Of a stretch of 64,000 nt of DNA, positions 27,072 to 36,024 are shown piece by piece. Both the position numbers and the translations under genes were made by a program. Location of the stretch: contig NZ_CP011125.1 in the NCBI RefSeq assembly GCF_000737325.1, forward strand, positions 6,510,001 to 6,574,000. The letters run 5' to 3'. Numbering within the stretch: the first letter of the stretch is position 1; every line of letters begins with the position of its first letter. The DNA is from Sandaracinus amylolyticus. Lineage in GTDB: Bacteria; Myxococcota_A; Polyangia; Polyangiales; Sandaracinaceae. Below the pieces are notes generated by a model. That model did no database searches. It worked only from the letters and a program-made list of their open reading frames with translations, and was not told where the DNA came from.

Positions 27072-28187
27072 TCAGCTCGTGGTCTCTCGCGCGCGGATCG
27101 TCGCGAGCCGCTCGTAGTGGCGATACCCGAGCTTGTCGAGCGCGTTCTTCGGCGCGAGGCCGATGTCGACGAGCGTCTTGATCGAGTACGTGCCCGCGAG
27201 CACCGGCGGCGCGTACGCGCGCACCGCCTCGGGCGTGCGCATCTCGGGCAGCGGGAAGACGATCTCGTGCGCGTTGAGATGGACGAAGTGCGCGGCGCTG
27301 AAGCGCGACCAGCCCGGCGTGTGCGGCGCGGTGATCACGTGAGGCGTCGCGAGGAACGTTCCGCCGCTGAGGATCTCGAGCTGCTGACCGACCTGCGCGA
27401 CGATGCAGCCCGCCGGCGCGGTGCCGCGCACGAGCTGGCCATCGGGGTGCTCCGCGCTCGGGCGCGTGCGCAGGTAGAGCCCGCTTCCGCTGTCGGGCGC
27501 GGGCGCGACCTCGCCGCTCGGATCGTGGAACCGCCCGCCGGGGAGCAGCGTGAGCAGGTTGAAGTCGGTGTGCTCCTCGCCCCAGAGGATCTTCTGCTTC
27601 GTCTGCGCGGCGGTGAGCGGGAGATAACGCAAGAGGCGGAACACGTGCGCGCCACCCTCGCAGCGCGACGCGAGCGAGCCCTCGGGCAGGCCGAGCGCGA
27701 GCGCGCATCCGCGCAGCAGCGCGAGCCCCGCGAGGTGCAGCTCGTGCCCGGCGCGCATCGCGCGTGCCTCGAGCTCCTCGTCGCCCGGCCACACGTTGTC
27801 GGCGAAGATCTCGGGGTACTGCGCCTTCATCTCCGCGGGGAGCGGCTCGGGCGCGCAGAACCAGCACTCCTTGAAGTCCGGCTGACCGCTCGCGACGACC
27901 GCCTTCTCGGTGTCGGGCGGCGTCCATCCGCGCTGGTACCAGAGGTCGCTGCGGTTGAAGCGCTGCTTCTCCTCGAGGCTGCGCGACGTGAACGTGTCGA
28001 AGCGATCGTAGAGCGCGCCGACGTCGCTCACGCCGTGGCCCTTCACGTAGACGAGGCCGTACACACCGAACGCCTCGCGCAGCGCGGTGACGGCGCGCGC
28101 GCGGGCAGCGGGATCGGCAGTGGACGCGAGATCGGCGAGATCGACGGTCGGGATCGACGGCTCGGACGAGACTGCAGCGGCGGACAT
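27072..28187 (-). CDS. 2-oxoglutarate/Fe(II) dioxygenase, isopenicillin-N-synthase-like
   Basis: About 371 residues. The N-terminal non-catalytic domain (PTVDLADL ... FGVYGLVYVKGHGV) and the C-terminal double-stranded beta helix are typical of the IPNS/2OGFeDO family. The iron triad is visible as HTDFN and the distal His in TPHVITAP, and the cosubstrate Arg is in WSRFSAAHF. The family includes hydroxylases, desaturases and cyclases acting on small molecules, so the substrate cannot be told. It is 2 bp upstream of the RlmN-like gene and 17 bp downstream of a secreted-protein gene. Confidence 0.87.
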   Translation of the reverse strand: MSAAAVSSEPSIPTVDLADLASTADPAARARAVTALREAFGVYGLVYVKGHGVSDVGALYDRFDTFTSRSLEEKQRFNRSDLWYQRGWTPPDTEKAVVASGQPDFKECWFCAPEPLPAEMKAQYPEIFADNVWPGDEELEARAMRAGHELHLAGLALLRGCALALGLPEGSLASRCEGGAHVFRLLRYLPLTAAQTKQKILWGEEHTDFNLLTLLPGGRFHDPSGEVAPAPDSGSGLYLRTRPSAEHPDGQLVRGTAPAGCIVAQVGQQLEILSGGTFLATPHVITAPHTPGWSRFSAAHFVHLNAHEIVFPLPEMRTPEAVRAYAPPVLAGTYSIKTLVDIGLAPKNALDKLGYRHYERLATIRARETTS

Positions 28188-28204
28188 CGGCGCCGAGAAT
28201 GGCG

Positions 28205-29674
28205 CTACTGCCCGACCAGCGCCACCAGATCGCCGTCCTCGGCGACGCGGAACGCGGTGTCGATCAGCTCGCGTGCCGGCAGCGCGCCGGCGGCGCGTAC
28301 GACGACGCGTCGCCCCGGCACCGATCCGATCAGCGCGTCGAGCGCGTCCTCGTCGAGCGGCGCGAGGCTCATCGCGGCGACGCGCGGGATCTCCGCGGGG
28401 TCCCGGTCGCGACCGCTCACCGCGTAGCCCGTCGGGCGCAGCTCGACGAGCACGTCACCGGGCGCGCCCGCCGCGTAGTCGTCGATCACCCGCGTCGGGA
28501 CCGCGCGCAGGCTCCCGTCGCTCGCGGCGCGCACGAGCGTCGTCGGTGCGCGCTGCGCCGCGACCATCGACGCGAGCACGCGCTGGAGGCGCTCCGCGGG
28601 CACGTCGTCCGCCGCGCCGATCGCGACGACGGCGTCGGGCGCCAGCTCGACCCTGCGCAATCGCTCGACGAGCGTGCCGAGCGCGGCGGGCTCCGCGTCG
28701 GCCGCGCTCGGCACGTCGACGTCGATCGGCGGGGTCTCCTCGGCCATCGGCTCGAGCCGTCCCTCGCGCACCCGCACCGCCGGGACGCGCATCAGGCGCA
28801 CGCCGCTCGCGCCCACGCCGACGACGAGGTCGGCGCGCGCCGCGTCTCCGTCGTCGTACGGCGCGTGCGAGATGGGCGCGTCCGCCGCGAGGATCGGCGC
28901 CGGGTGGTGCACGTGGTTGCTCAGGCGGCGCGCATCGTCCTGGAGCGCCGGCCAGACCGCGCGCGCGAACGCGTCGCCCTGCTGCCACGACTGATCGAGC
29001 CGGTCGTACGCTGCGCTCGCCTCGACCAGCGCGGCGGCGATCACGCGGCTCGGCGCGGCCCACCTCGAGTAAGGCGGATCGCACGGCGCGCCCTCGCCGC
29101 ACGGATCGTCGAACCACGACACGAGCTCGGAGTCGTCGCCGTCCTGGATCGCCGTCCCGACGACGTGCACGAGCAGCGCATCGCGACGCACGCCGGTCGT
29201 GCCCGCGAACGAGACCGGCTCGCCCGCTTCGATCGCATCGCGCAGCGCGAGCCCTTGGCGCACGTCGCGCGCGGCGTCGCGGAGCTCGCCGCGATCGAGC
29301 TGCTGGAGCTCGTCGCGCAGCGTCGGCTCGATGGAGAAGCTCGGGACGCCCATCGCCCGCGCGAGGCGCTGCTCGAGCCGGCGCTGGCTCGGATCGAGGT
29401 AGGAGACGAGCCAGATGTCCGTCGCCGCGCGAGCGCGCGCGAGGCGCGGCTCACCGCCGATCCCGCTCACCGCGGGGTTCGTCGGCGTGAGCAGCTCGAT
29501 CGCGTCGAACGTCGCGGAGACGCCTCGTAGATCGTAGGCGTCGAGCGCGCCGAGCGCGCGCAGCACCGTCGCTCGCTCGACCTGGGCCTCACCGCGCGAC
29601 GGGCTCGATGCAGCAGCGAGGCACGTCGCCACTGCGATCACCGCCGCGCGGCCTCGCAATCGCGTGCCGTGCAT
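28205..29674 (-). CDS. Exported protein of unknown function (~489 aa)
   Basis: Starts at ATG 29674 (GAGAGG upstream) with a signal peptide ending near SSPSRGEAQ. The mature protein is rich in Ala, Arg, Asp and Val with no recognisable domain. The region LDQSWQQGDAFARAVWPAL and the cysteine pair around FDDPCGEGAPCDPP suggest a folded helical protein. Several segments (RADLVVGVGASGVRLMRVP, APDAVVAIGAADDVPAERL) look like alternating strands and helices. No close family comes to mind. It precedes the oxygenase/RlmN pair by 17 bp and may be in the same transcript. Confidence 0.65.
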   Translation of the reverse strand: MHGTRLRGRAAVIAVATCLAAASSPSRGEAQVERATVLRALGALDAYDLRGVSATFDAIELLTPTNPAVSGIGGEPRLARARAATDIWLVSYLDPSQRRLEQRLARAMGVPSFSIEPTLRDELQQLDRGELRDAARDVRQGLALRDAIEAGEPVSFAGTTGVRRDALLVHVVGTAIQDGDDSELVSWFDDPCGEGAPCDPPYSRWAAPSRVIAAALVEASAAYDRLDQSWQQGDAFARAVWPALQDDARRLSNHVHHPAPILAADAPISHAPYDDGDAARADLVVGVGASGVRLMRVPAVRVREGRLEPMAEETPPIDVDVPSAADAEPAALGTLVERLRRVELAPDAVVAIGAADDVPAERLQRVLASMVAAQRAPTTLVRAASDGSLRAVPTRVIDDYAAGAPGDVLVELRPTGYAVSGRDRDPAEIPRVAAMSLAPLDEDALDALIGSVPGRRVVVRAAGALPARELIDTAFRVAEDGDLVALVGQ

Positions 29675-29704
29675 CGCAGACCTCTCGACCGGCGACATGA
29701 GCAC

Positions 29705-29757
29705 GCCAATCGGGAATCCAGCTCTGATTGGCGCGCTCGCGCTCGAGAGTGCCAATC
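29705..29757. promoter_or_regulatory. Three GCCAATC motifs in the divergent promoter region
   Basis: GCCAATC occurs at 29705-29711 and 29751-29757 and as its reverse complement GATTGGC at 29726-29732. They lie in the 267-bp space between the secreted-protein gene (start 29674, minus) and the ThiO-like gene (start 29942, plus). The first two copies form an inverted repeat with a 14-bp spacer. This arrangement could be operator sites controlling one or both divergent transcripts. The rest of the gap is purine-rich with no clear -35/-10. Confidence 0.35.
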
Positions 29758-29941
29758 GCCGGCGCCGCTGGGAGTAGAAGAGAAGGGCAATTCCTCTGAG
29801 GAGAGCAGGAGGAGCAGGAGAGGGGCCGAGACGCGCGCCCCGCGCTCGGCCGTCCGCCTCCGAAGCTCCACGTCGCAACCCGGTGTTCGCGCGGGACCGC
29901 CACGCATTGACTCGCTGGGGCCGCTGCCGCATTTCTCGCGC

Positions 29942-31057
29942 GTGTCGTCGCCCGAGGTCGTGGTGATCGGTGGAGGCGTGATGGGCTGCGCGATCGCGCT
30001 GCGGCTCGCGACGCGCGGGCTGCGCCCGGTGGTGCTCGAGCGCAGCGTGCCGGGCGCCGAGGCGTCGAGCGTCGCGGCCGGAATCCTCGCGCCGCGCATC
30101 GAGCACGGCGAGCCCGGCGTCGCGACGCGCTGCGGGGTGCGCAGCCGCGAGCTCCACGAGCGGCTCGCGGAGGAGCTGCGAGAGCGCGCGGGCGTCGACG
30201 TCGGGTTCCGTCGCTGCGGCGCGATGATCGTCGCGACCGAGGACGGAGAGGACCTCGAGGCGCGCGCGCGCGCGCTCATCGAGGGCGGCGCGGAGGCCGA
30301 GCACCTCGACGCCGGCGAGGCGCGCCTGCGAGAGCCCGAGCTCGGTCCCGCGGTGCGCGGCGCGATCGATCTCCGCGAAGAAGCGCAGGTCGAGCCGCCC
30401 GTGCTGCTGCGCGCGCTCGCGATCGCGGCCGAGCGCGCCGGCGCTCGCTTCCGCTCGGGCGCGACGGTGCGCGGTGTCCGGACCGAGGGCGCACGCGTCA
30501 CGGGCGTGCTCGTCGACGACGGAGCGATCGACGCCGCGCACGTCGTCGTCGCCGCCGGGAGCTGGACCGCGCTGGTGCCCGGCCTCCCCGCCCCCGCGCA
30601 GGTCGTGCGCCCGATCCGCGGCCAGCTCGTGCACACCGAGCGACGGCCGTGCATCGCATCGCGCATCGTGTTCGGCGCGGGCGGCTACGTCGTGCCGCGC
30701 CCCGATGGACGCATCGTCTGCGGCGCGACGATGGAGGACGCCGGCTTCGCGAAGGAGGTCACGCTCGGCGGCGTCGCGACCGTGATCGCGCGCGCCACGC
30801 GCGTGTTCCCCGCGCTCGCCGACGCACCGCTCGTGAGCAGCGCGGTCAACTTCCGCCCCGCGAGCCCCGACGAGCTCCCGCTGGTCGGTCCCGCCGGCCC
30901 CGAGGGCCTCTGGCTCGCGACGGGCCACCACCGCAACGGCATCCTGCTCGCGCCGCTCACCGCGGTGCTGATCGCCGAGATGATCGCGGAGGGCGGCACG
31001 TCGATCCCCGACGCCGCCGCGCTCGATCCGCGTCGCTTCGCGCGAGGGTCCGCGTGA
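29942..31057 (+). CDS. thiO: FAD-dependent amine/glycine oxidase, ThiO-like
   Basis: About 371 residues of the DAAO family. The N-terminal dinucleotide motif is VVVIGGGVMGCAIALRLA, followed by SSVAAGILAPRIEHG, close to the ThiO pattern. The C-terminal HHRNGILLAPLTA completes the FAD site. ThiO oxidises glycine to the imine for thiazole synthesis in thiamine formation. No other thiamine genes are nearby, so D-amino-acid or other amine oxidation is possible. GTG 29942 was chosen because it opens the Rossmann strand; there is no strong ribosome-binding site. Its stop overlaps the next GTG (GTGA). Confidence 0.78.
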   Translation: MSSPEVVVIGGGVMGCAIALRLATRGLRPVVLERSVPGAEASSVAAGILAPRIEHGEPGVATRCGVRSRELHERLAEELRERAGVDVGFRRCGAMIVATEDGEDLEARARALIEGGAEAEHLDAGEARLREPELGPAVRGAIDLREEAQVEPPVLLRALAIAAERAGARFRSGATVRGVRTEGARVTGVLVDDGAIDAAHVVVAAGSWTALVPGLPAPAQVVRPIRGQLVHTERRPCIASRIVFGAGGYVVPRPDGRIVCGATMEDAGFAKEVTLGGVATVIARATRVFPALADAPLVSSAVNFRPASPDELPLVGPAGPEGLWLATGHHRNGILLAPLTAVLIAEMIAEGGTSIPDAAALDPRRFARGSA

Positions 31058-31944
31058 GCGACATCCAGCCGCGCGAGTCGCGCCACGTCGCGAACGGCCT
31101 CTCCCATCGCGTGCTCGAGTGGGCCCCGCCCGACGAGCGCGGCGCGCCGATCGTCTGCGCGCACGGCTTCCTCGATCACGCGTGGAGCTTCCACTTCCTC
31201 GCGCAGCACCTCGCGCGCGCCGGGCATCGGGTGCTCGCGTTCGACTGGCGCGGTCACGGCGACACCGAGTGGATCGGGCGCGGCGGCTACTATCACTTCG
31301 AGGACTATCTGCTCGATCTCGTCGAGCTCGCGCCGCAGCTCACCGACGGCGCGCCGCACCACTGGCTCGGGCACTCGATGGGCGGCACCGCGAGCGCGAT
31401 GTTCGCGAGCACGCGCCCCGCGGGCCTGCTCACGCTCACGCTGTGCGAAGGCCTCGGCCCGCCCGCGATCGCGCTCGAGGCCGCGCCCGATCGCATCGCG
31501 GGCTGGCTCTCCTCGGTCGCGCGCGTGCGCGCCGCGACGCCGCGACCGATGCGCGATCTCGACGAGGCCGCCAAGCGCCTCCTCACCCAGAACGCCGATC
31601 TCGATCCCGCGCACGCGCGCTTCCTCGCGGAGAAGAGCACGCGCCCCGTGGAGGGCGGCCTCGCGTGGCGCTTCGATCCGATGCACCGCACCAGCTCGCC
31701 GCGCGTGTTCCGCCCCGAGAGCTTCCGCGCGCTCCTCGCGCGCATCGACGTCCCGGTGCTCGTCGTGTCCACCGAGCACGGCTTCCGCACCGCCGATCAC
31801 GCCGAGCGCGTGGCCGCGATCGCGCGCGCCCACGAGATCGAGCTCCCCGGCGTCGGCCACAACATGCACTGGCGCGGCGCCGCGGCGCTCGCCGACGCCG
31901 TGCTGGCGCACACCCGCCGAGCGGCGTCAGGATCGCCGGCGTGA
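31054..31944 (+). CDS. Alpha/beta hydrolase
   Basis: About 296 residues with the alpha/beta hydrolase core. The oxyanion region is VCAHGFLDHAWSF, the nucleophile elbow is LGHSMGG, and the C-terminal His is in GVGHNMHWRG. RVLAFDWRGHGDTEW is a typical early strand. There is no signal peptide, so the enzyme is cytosolic. Substrate class (ester, epoxide or meta-cleavage product) cannot be assigned. GTG start, coupled to the ThiO-like gene upstream and to the YIP1-like gene downstream by GTGA overlaps. Confidence 0.87.
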   Translation: MSDIQPRESRHVANGLSHRVLEWAPPDERGAPIVCAHGFLDHAWSFHFLAQHLARAGHRVLAFDWRGHGDTEWIGRGGYYHFEDYLLDLVELAPQLTDGAPHHWLGHSMGGTASAMFASTRPAGLLTLTLCEGLGPPAIALEAAPDRIAGWLSSVARVRAATPRPMRDLDEAAKRLLTQNADLDPAHARFLAEKSTRPVEGGLAWRFDPMHRTSSPRVFRPESFRALLARIDVPVLVVSTEHGFRTADHAERVAAIARAHEIELPGVGHNMHWRGAAALADAVLAHTRRAASGSPA

Positions 31945-32792
31945 TCCCGCCCACCCCGATCGACGCGCCGACGTCGCACGATCCCGCGAGCTGCGCGGCG
32001 CACCCCGATCGCCCCGGTCACGCGACGTGCTCGCGCTGCCAGCGCGTCGCGTGCGTCGCGTGCACGCACGTGCTCGCCACCGGCGCCGTGCTCTGCGCGT
32101 CGTGCGAGTCGGAGCGCGACGGCGTCATCCCGTGGGAGCAGCGTCGCGAGCTCGGCGTCGTGCGCGCGCTCGTGCGCACCGTCGCCGGCGTGATCACCCG
32201 GCCGCACGCGTTCTTCTCGCAGCGCACGCGCGAGCGCGCGCTCGCGCCGACCGTCGCGCTCGGCCTGCTCCTGCACCTCGTCGCGGCGGCGTCGAGCACC
32301 GGCTGGAACCTCGTGTTCGCCGAGCAGACGCGCGCCCAGATGCGCGCCGATCCCGTGATGCGCCAGCTCCTGTGGGCGGCATCGGACGAAGCGTTCCTCG
32401 CGCAGCTCGCGGTCGCGCCGCTCTTGTTCTTCGTCAGCACGTTCGTCGCCGCGTCGTTCTGGTGGATCGCGCTGCGCGCGGTCGGCGGGCTGCGCCGCCC
32501 CTACCACGTGATCGTCCGCGCGCTCTGCTACGCGAGCGCGACCGCGGCGCTCGTCCCGATCGTCACACCGCTCACGTTCGTCGGTCCGCTCGGCGGCGCG
32601 ATCGGCTTCGCGTTCGGCGTGTGGTCGACGTGGATCCAGATCGTCGCGGTCTCCCGCATGCAGGGCATCGAGGCGCGGCGCGGCGCGCTCGCGTTCCTGC
32701 TCTGGCTCTCGCTCGCGACGATGTTCGCGTGCGTGCTCTTCACGATGCTCGCGGCGACGTTCGCCTCGCAGATCCGCATCCCGAACGTGTGA
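31941..32792 (+). CDS. YIP1-family membrane protein with N-terminal zinc-binding (B-box-like) segment
   Basis: About 283 residues. Near the N terminus a cluster of Cys and His (SCAAHPDRPGHATCSRCQ, CVACTHV, LCASCESE) looks like a B-box-type zinc finger. Four or five hydrophobic helices follow from about residue 90, including APTVALGLLLHLVAAAS and FVGPLGGAIGFAFGVWS, as in bacterial YIP1/DUF1282-like proteins. Function in bacteria is unknown; eukaryotic Yip1 proteins act in vesicle traffic. Third gene of the GTGA-coupled operon. Confidence 0.75.
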   Translation: MIPPTPIDAPTSHDPASCAAHPDRPGHATCSRCQRVACVACTHVLATGAVLCASCESERDGVIPWEQRRELGVVRALVRTVAGVITRPHAFFSQRTRERALAPTVALGLLLHLVAAASSTGWNLVFAEQTRAQMRADPVMRQLLWAASDEAFLAQLAVAPLLFFVSTFVAASFWWIALRAVGGLRRPYHVIVRALCYASATAALVPIVTPLTFVGPLGGAIGFAFGVWSTWIQIVAVSRMQGIEARRGALAFLLWLSLATMFACVLFTMLAATFASQIRIPNV

Positions 32793-32870
32793 TCCGCGCT
32801 TGAGCCCGCGCACACGGACGACGCGCCGCCTCTTCCACGCGATCCGCGTCACCGCTTAGGATGCGCGTCC

Positions 32871-33800
32871 ATGACTCGCATCGCCTCGCTTTCGCTCCTC
32901 ACCGCGCTCGTGCTCTCGCTCGCGGCTCCACGCGCGTCCGCGCAGGCCACGCCGGCCGAGGACGCCCCCACCGCGACGGCGACCGACGAGACCGCGCCCG
33001 GCTCCGACACCCAGCTGTCCGACGAGCAGGCGCTGCTCGAGGAGCAGACCACGGTCGAGCGCCGCGACGACGGCATCGATCCCCACGAGGAAGAGAACCG
33101 CGACTACTTCTTCGTCGGCGCGCTCGCGCGCGCGCTCGTCCTGCCGAGCTATCCGTTCGAGGTCGGCGGCGTCGCGTTCCCCAACGGCTACGACGTCCCG
33201 GTGAACGGCGCGGTCGGCGCGTACTTCAACTACCGCCGCAACGGCTTCAACATCCAGGTCGAGGTCTTCTACCAGGGGATGGGCTGGAACGGCTTCCTCC
33301 GCGGCGAGAACGACCCGATCGGCGAGACCGAGTACATCGAGAGCAACCTCGGCGTCGTCTACGGCTGGTTCGGCTTCTCGTGGTCGATCCCGATCGCCGA
33401 CTGGTTCGCGATCGAGATCGGCCTCGGCCTCGGCGTCGGCGGCGTGGTCGGCGACCTCTACCGCACCGAGGCGATCGACGCGGCCGGCAGCGGCAGCAAC
33501 TGGATGCCCTGCCCCGGCCCCGACGGTGCGACCGGCGATCGCTGCGAGACCCCGATCGAGATGCCCGGCTCCAACGGTCGCCTCGACAACACGCGCCAGC
33601 GCGGCGGCACCTACCAGCACATCACGGGCGCGAACCCGTTCTACTTCGGCGAGGGCGGCGTCCCGCCGATCTTCGCGACGATCGACCTCCCGCGCGTCTC
33701 GTTCCGCTTCAAGCCGATCCGCCAGATCCAGATCCGCGTCGACACCGCGTTCAACGGCTACGGCTTCAGCTTCGGCGGCTCCGTGGGCTACGGCTTCTGA
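32871..33800 (+). CDS. Outer-membrane beta-barrel protein of unknown function
   Basis: About 309 residues with a standard signal peptide (SLLTALVLSLAAPRASAQ). An acidic Glu/Asp-rich linker (residues 25-75) precedes a glycine- and aromatic-rich barrel region (AVGAYFNYRRNGFNIQVE, AIEIGLGLGVGGVVGDLY). The C terminus ends in GGSVGYGF, with the terminal Phe required for BamA-dependent insertion. No known family recognised. It is transcribed just before a periplasmic PPIase, a folding factor for such barrels. Confidence 0.75.
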   Translation: MTRIASLSLLTALVLSLAAPRASAQATPAEDAPTATATDETAPGSDTQLSDEQALLEEQTTVERRDDGIDPHEEENRDYFFVGALARALVLPSYPFEVGGVAFPNGYDVPVNGAVGAYFNYRRNGFNIQVEVFYQGMGWNGFLRGENDPIGETEYIESNLGVVYGWFGFSWSIPIADWFAIEIGLGLGVGGVVGDLYRTEAIDAAGSGSNWMPCPGPDGATGDRCETPIEMPGSNGRLDNTRQRGGTYQHITGANPFYFGEGGVPPIFATIDLPRVSFRFKPIRQIQIRVDTAFNGYGFSFGGSVGYGF

Positions 33801-33863
33801 GGCCGCCCACGGCTTCCGAGCACGCTTGACCCTCGTTTTCGTGCATGGAATGAAGGCCCGCCG

Positions 33864-34967
33864 ATGCGCCGGATCGCCACGCTCCTGATCGCCGCCGTGC
33901 TCGCGGGCGCCGCCCTCGTCGCGCTTCCCTATGCAAGCACGGCCCAGCAGGTCGATCCCACGCTGCCGACCCCGCCGGCACCGACGCCGGCCGCGACGCG
34001 CACCCCCGAGGACGAGGCGCGTCGCGCGCAGGTGGTCGCGCGCGTCGGCGACGTGCGCGTCACGGTCGGCGAGATCGAGGATCAGGTCGCGCGGCAGTCG
34101 CCCTTCATGCGCGCGCGTTATCGCGACCCCGCGCAGCTGCGCGATCTCGTGCAGAACATGGTGCGCTTCGAGCTCCTCGCGCGCGAGGCCGCGCGCCAGG
34201 GCTTCGGCGACGATCCCGAGGTGCGCCAGGCGACGTCGCAGGCCGCGGTGCAGCAGTTCGTGCGCGAGCGCTTCGACGAGCGCATCACGCCCGAGTCGAT
34301 CTCCACGGACGACGTGCGCGCGTTCTACGAAGCGCACCCCGAGGAGTTCAGCCGCCCCGAGCTCCGCCGCGCGAGCCACATCCTGCTCGCGACGCGCGCC
34401 GACGCGGACGCCGTGCTGCCGCAGCTGCGCGAGGCCGATGCGCGCACCTTCCGCTCGATCGCGCAGGAGCGCAGCCTCGACGCCGAGAGCCGCGCGCGCG
34501 GCGGCGATCTCCGCTACTTCGACGACCAGGGCCGCGCGCCGAACAGCACCGACCCGGCGGTCGACGCCGCGCTGGTCCGCGCAGCGTTCGGGCTCACCGA
34601 GGTCGGCGACGTCTCGCAGCCGGTCGAGATCGGCGGTCAGTGGAGCGTCGTGAAGCTCACCGGCCGTCGTCCCGCCGAGCATCGCAGCCTCGAGGAAGCC
34701 TCGCCGTCGATCCGCCTCCGCCTGTGGCGCGAGCGCCGTCAGGCCGCGATCGACGAGCTCGTGGAGCGCCTCCGCACCCAGGCGGGTGTGACCGTCGAGT
34801 ACGACCGCATGCGCCCGATCCGCATGGATCCGCCGGAGAGCCTCGCGGGCGAGGACGAGCACGCCGAGGTCGACGAGGGCGCGGAGGAGATGGGCGCCAC
34901 CGACGAGAGCGCGGCGACCGACGAGAGCGCCGCGGAAGCGCCGCCCGAGGGCGAGCCCACGCCGTGA
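33864..34967 (+). CDS. Periplasmic parvulin-type peptidyl-prolyl isomerase (SurA/PrsA-like)
   Basis: About 367 residues. After a signal peptide (LAGAALVALPYASTAQQ) comes a SurA-type N-terminal region (VARVGDVRVTVGEIEDQVARQ). The parvulin domain follows: LRRASHILLATRADADAVL, IAQERSLDAESRARGGDL, then FGLTEVGDVSQPVEI and WSVVKL. The tail is acidic and repetitive (ATDESAATDESAA). Parvulin chaperones help outer-membrane proteins fold, fitting its place 63 bp behind a barrel gene. The family resemblance is clear; the exact paralogue is not. Confidence 0.88.
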   Translation: MRRIATLLIAAVLAGAALVALPYASTAQQVDPTLPTPPAPTPAATRTPEDEARRAQVVARVGDVRVTVGEIEDQVARQSPFMRARYRDPAQLRDLVQNMVRFELLAREAARQGFGDDPEVRQATSQAAVQQFVRERFDERITPESISTDDVRAFYEAHPEEFSRPELRRASHILLATRADADAVLPQLREADARTFRSIAQERSLDAESRARGGDLRYFDDQGRAPNSTDPAVDAALVRAAFGLTEVGDVSQPVEIGGQWSVVKLTGRRPAEHRSLEEASPSIRLRLWRERRQAAIDELVERLRTQAGVTVEYDRMRPIRMDPPESLAGEDEHAEVDEGAEEMGATDESAATDESAAEAPPEGEPTP

Positions 34968-34974
34968 TCGATCC

Positions 34975-35343
34975 ATGTCGTCGGTGTGGCTGAGGACGAT
35001 CGGGCTGCTCGTCCTGTCGAACGTCTTCATGACGTTCGCGTGGTACGGGCACCTCAAGACGCTGCGTGATCGCCCGCTCTGGATCGCGATCCTGGTGAGC
35101 TGGGGCATCGCCTTCTTCGAGTACTGCCTCCAGGTGCCCGCGAACCGCGCAGGGTTCGGCACGTTCAACCTGGGTCAGCTCAAGGTGATGCAGGAGGTGA
35201 TCACCATGATCGTCTTCATGGTGTTCGCCGTGCTCTACATGCGCCGCCCGTTCTCGATGGATCTCGTCTGGGCGACGCTCTGTCTCTGCGGCGCCGCGTA
35301 CTTCGTGTTCCGCGGCGGCAGCGGCGAAGGCGCCGCGCACTGA
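34975..35343 (+). CDS. DUF486 (DMT-like) small membrane protein
   Basis: A 122-residue protein with four hydrophobic helices and the typical DUF486 features: TFAWYGHLK near the first helix, AFFEYCLQVPANRAG in the loop, and NLGQLKVMQEVITMIVF. DUF486 proteins belong to the drug/metabolite transporter superfamily, usually as half-size proteins that dimerise. Substrate unknown. It starts 8 bp after the PPIase gene and so may share its transcript. Confidence 0.88.
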   Translation: MSSVWLRTIGLLVLSNVFMTFAWYGHLKTLRDRPLWIAILVSWGIAFFEYCLQVPANRAGFGTFNLGQLKVMQEVITMIVFMVFAVLYMRRPFSMDLVWATLCLCGAAYFVFRGGSGEGAAH

Positions 35344-35367
35344 GCTCCCCGGGAGATCAGCGCGCGC

Positions 35368-35889
35368 TCAGCGCTCGTCGTCGCCCGAGCCGGTGCGGGG
35401 CGGGATCGTGAAGGGCTGCGTCGGATCCTTCACCGGCGCGCCCGCCTTGCGCAGCAGCTCGCGCTCGTGCGCGGTGTAGCGGCGGCCGAGCACGGTGATG
35501 TCGTCGTCGAGCTCGTCGAGCGAGCGCTCACCGCTCTGCGTCGAGCTGCGACGCACGCCCTCGGCAGGCGGGCCCGCTCGCAGCGCGTCGTTCACGCGAC
35601 CGACCAGCGACCAGTCGGTCTCGTCCTCGCCCTCGACGAGCGTCCGCCCCGACTCGACCTGCGCGAGCATCGCGCCGATCCGCCGCGCGCGACGCTGCGC
35701 TTCTTCTTCCGGCATGTACGCGCGCATCCGCGCCAAGATCCGCGGCAGCGCAGCGCGATAGTCGGCGGCAGTCGCGGCCTCGATCTGGACCTTCCCGTCC
35801 AGGAGCGCGCGCTTGACGAGTCCCGGGGCGAGCACCGCGCTCACGCCCGATGCGGCCACGACCTTGTCGAAGAGCGCCTGGCCGTCCAT
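35368..35889 (-). CDS. Conserved-looking cytosolic protein of unknown function
   Basis: About 173 residues, no signal peptide. The first 75 residues form a helical domain (MDGQALFDKVVAASGVSAVLA ... YRAALPRILARMRAYM). The remainder is charged and probably flexible, ending in a Pro/Gly/Asp-rich tail. No enzyme motif. It is divergent from the FHA/sigma-54 activator gene and could be its regulated partner, but there is no direct evidence. Confidence 0.6.
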   Translation of the reverse strand: MDGQALFDKVVAASGVSAVLAPGLVKRALLDGKVQIEAATAADYRAALPRILARMRAYMPEEEAQRRARRIGAMLAQVESGRTLVEGEDETDWSLVGRVNDALRAGPPAEGVRRSSTQSGERSLDELDDDITVLGRRYTAHERELLRKAGAPVKDPTQPFTIPPRTGSGDDER

Positions 35890-36024
35890 GCAGACCCGCT
35901 TTTGCCGAGGCTGTCACGATCTTTTCGGGGCGGCAACAAGACAGGACTCGCAGTACACCGTTCAGGGGGCGATCACGTGGGGACCGTTGACCCCATATTC
36001 GGCCCGCGGTAAGTGTGCGCGCGG

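Noticed and set aside
35981-36015. Promoter for the sigma-54 activator (TTGACC with TAAGTG)
   Set aside because: The -10 matches only two consensus bases and would place the start only a few bases from the ATG. Mentioned in the gene entry only.
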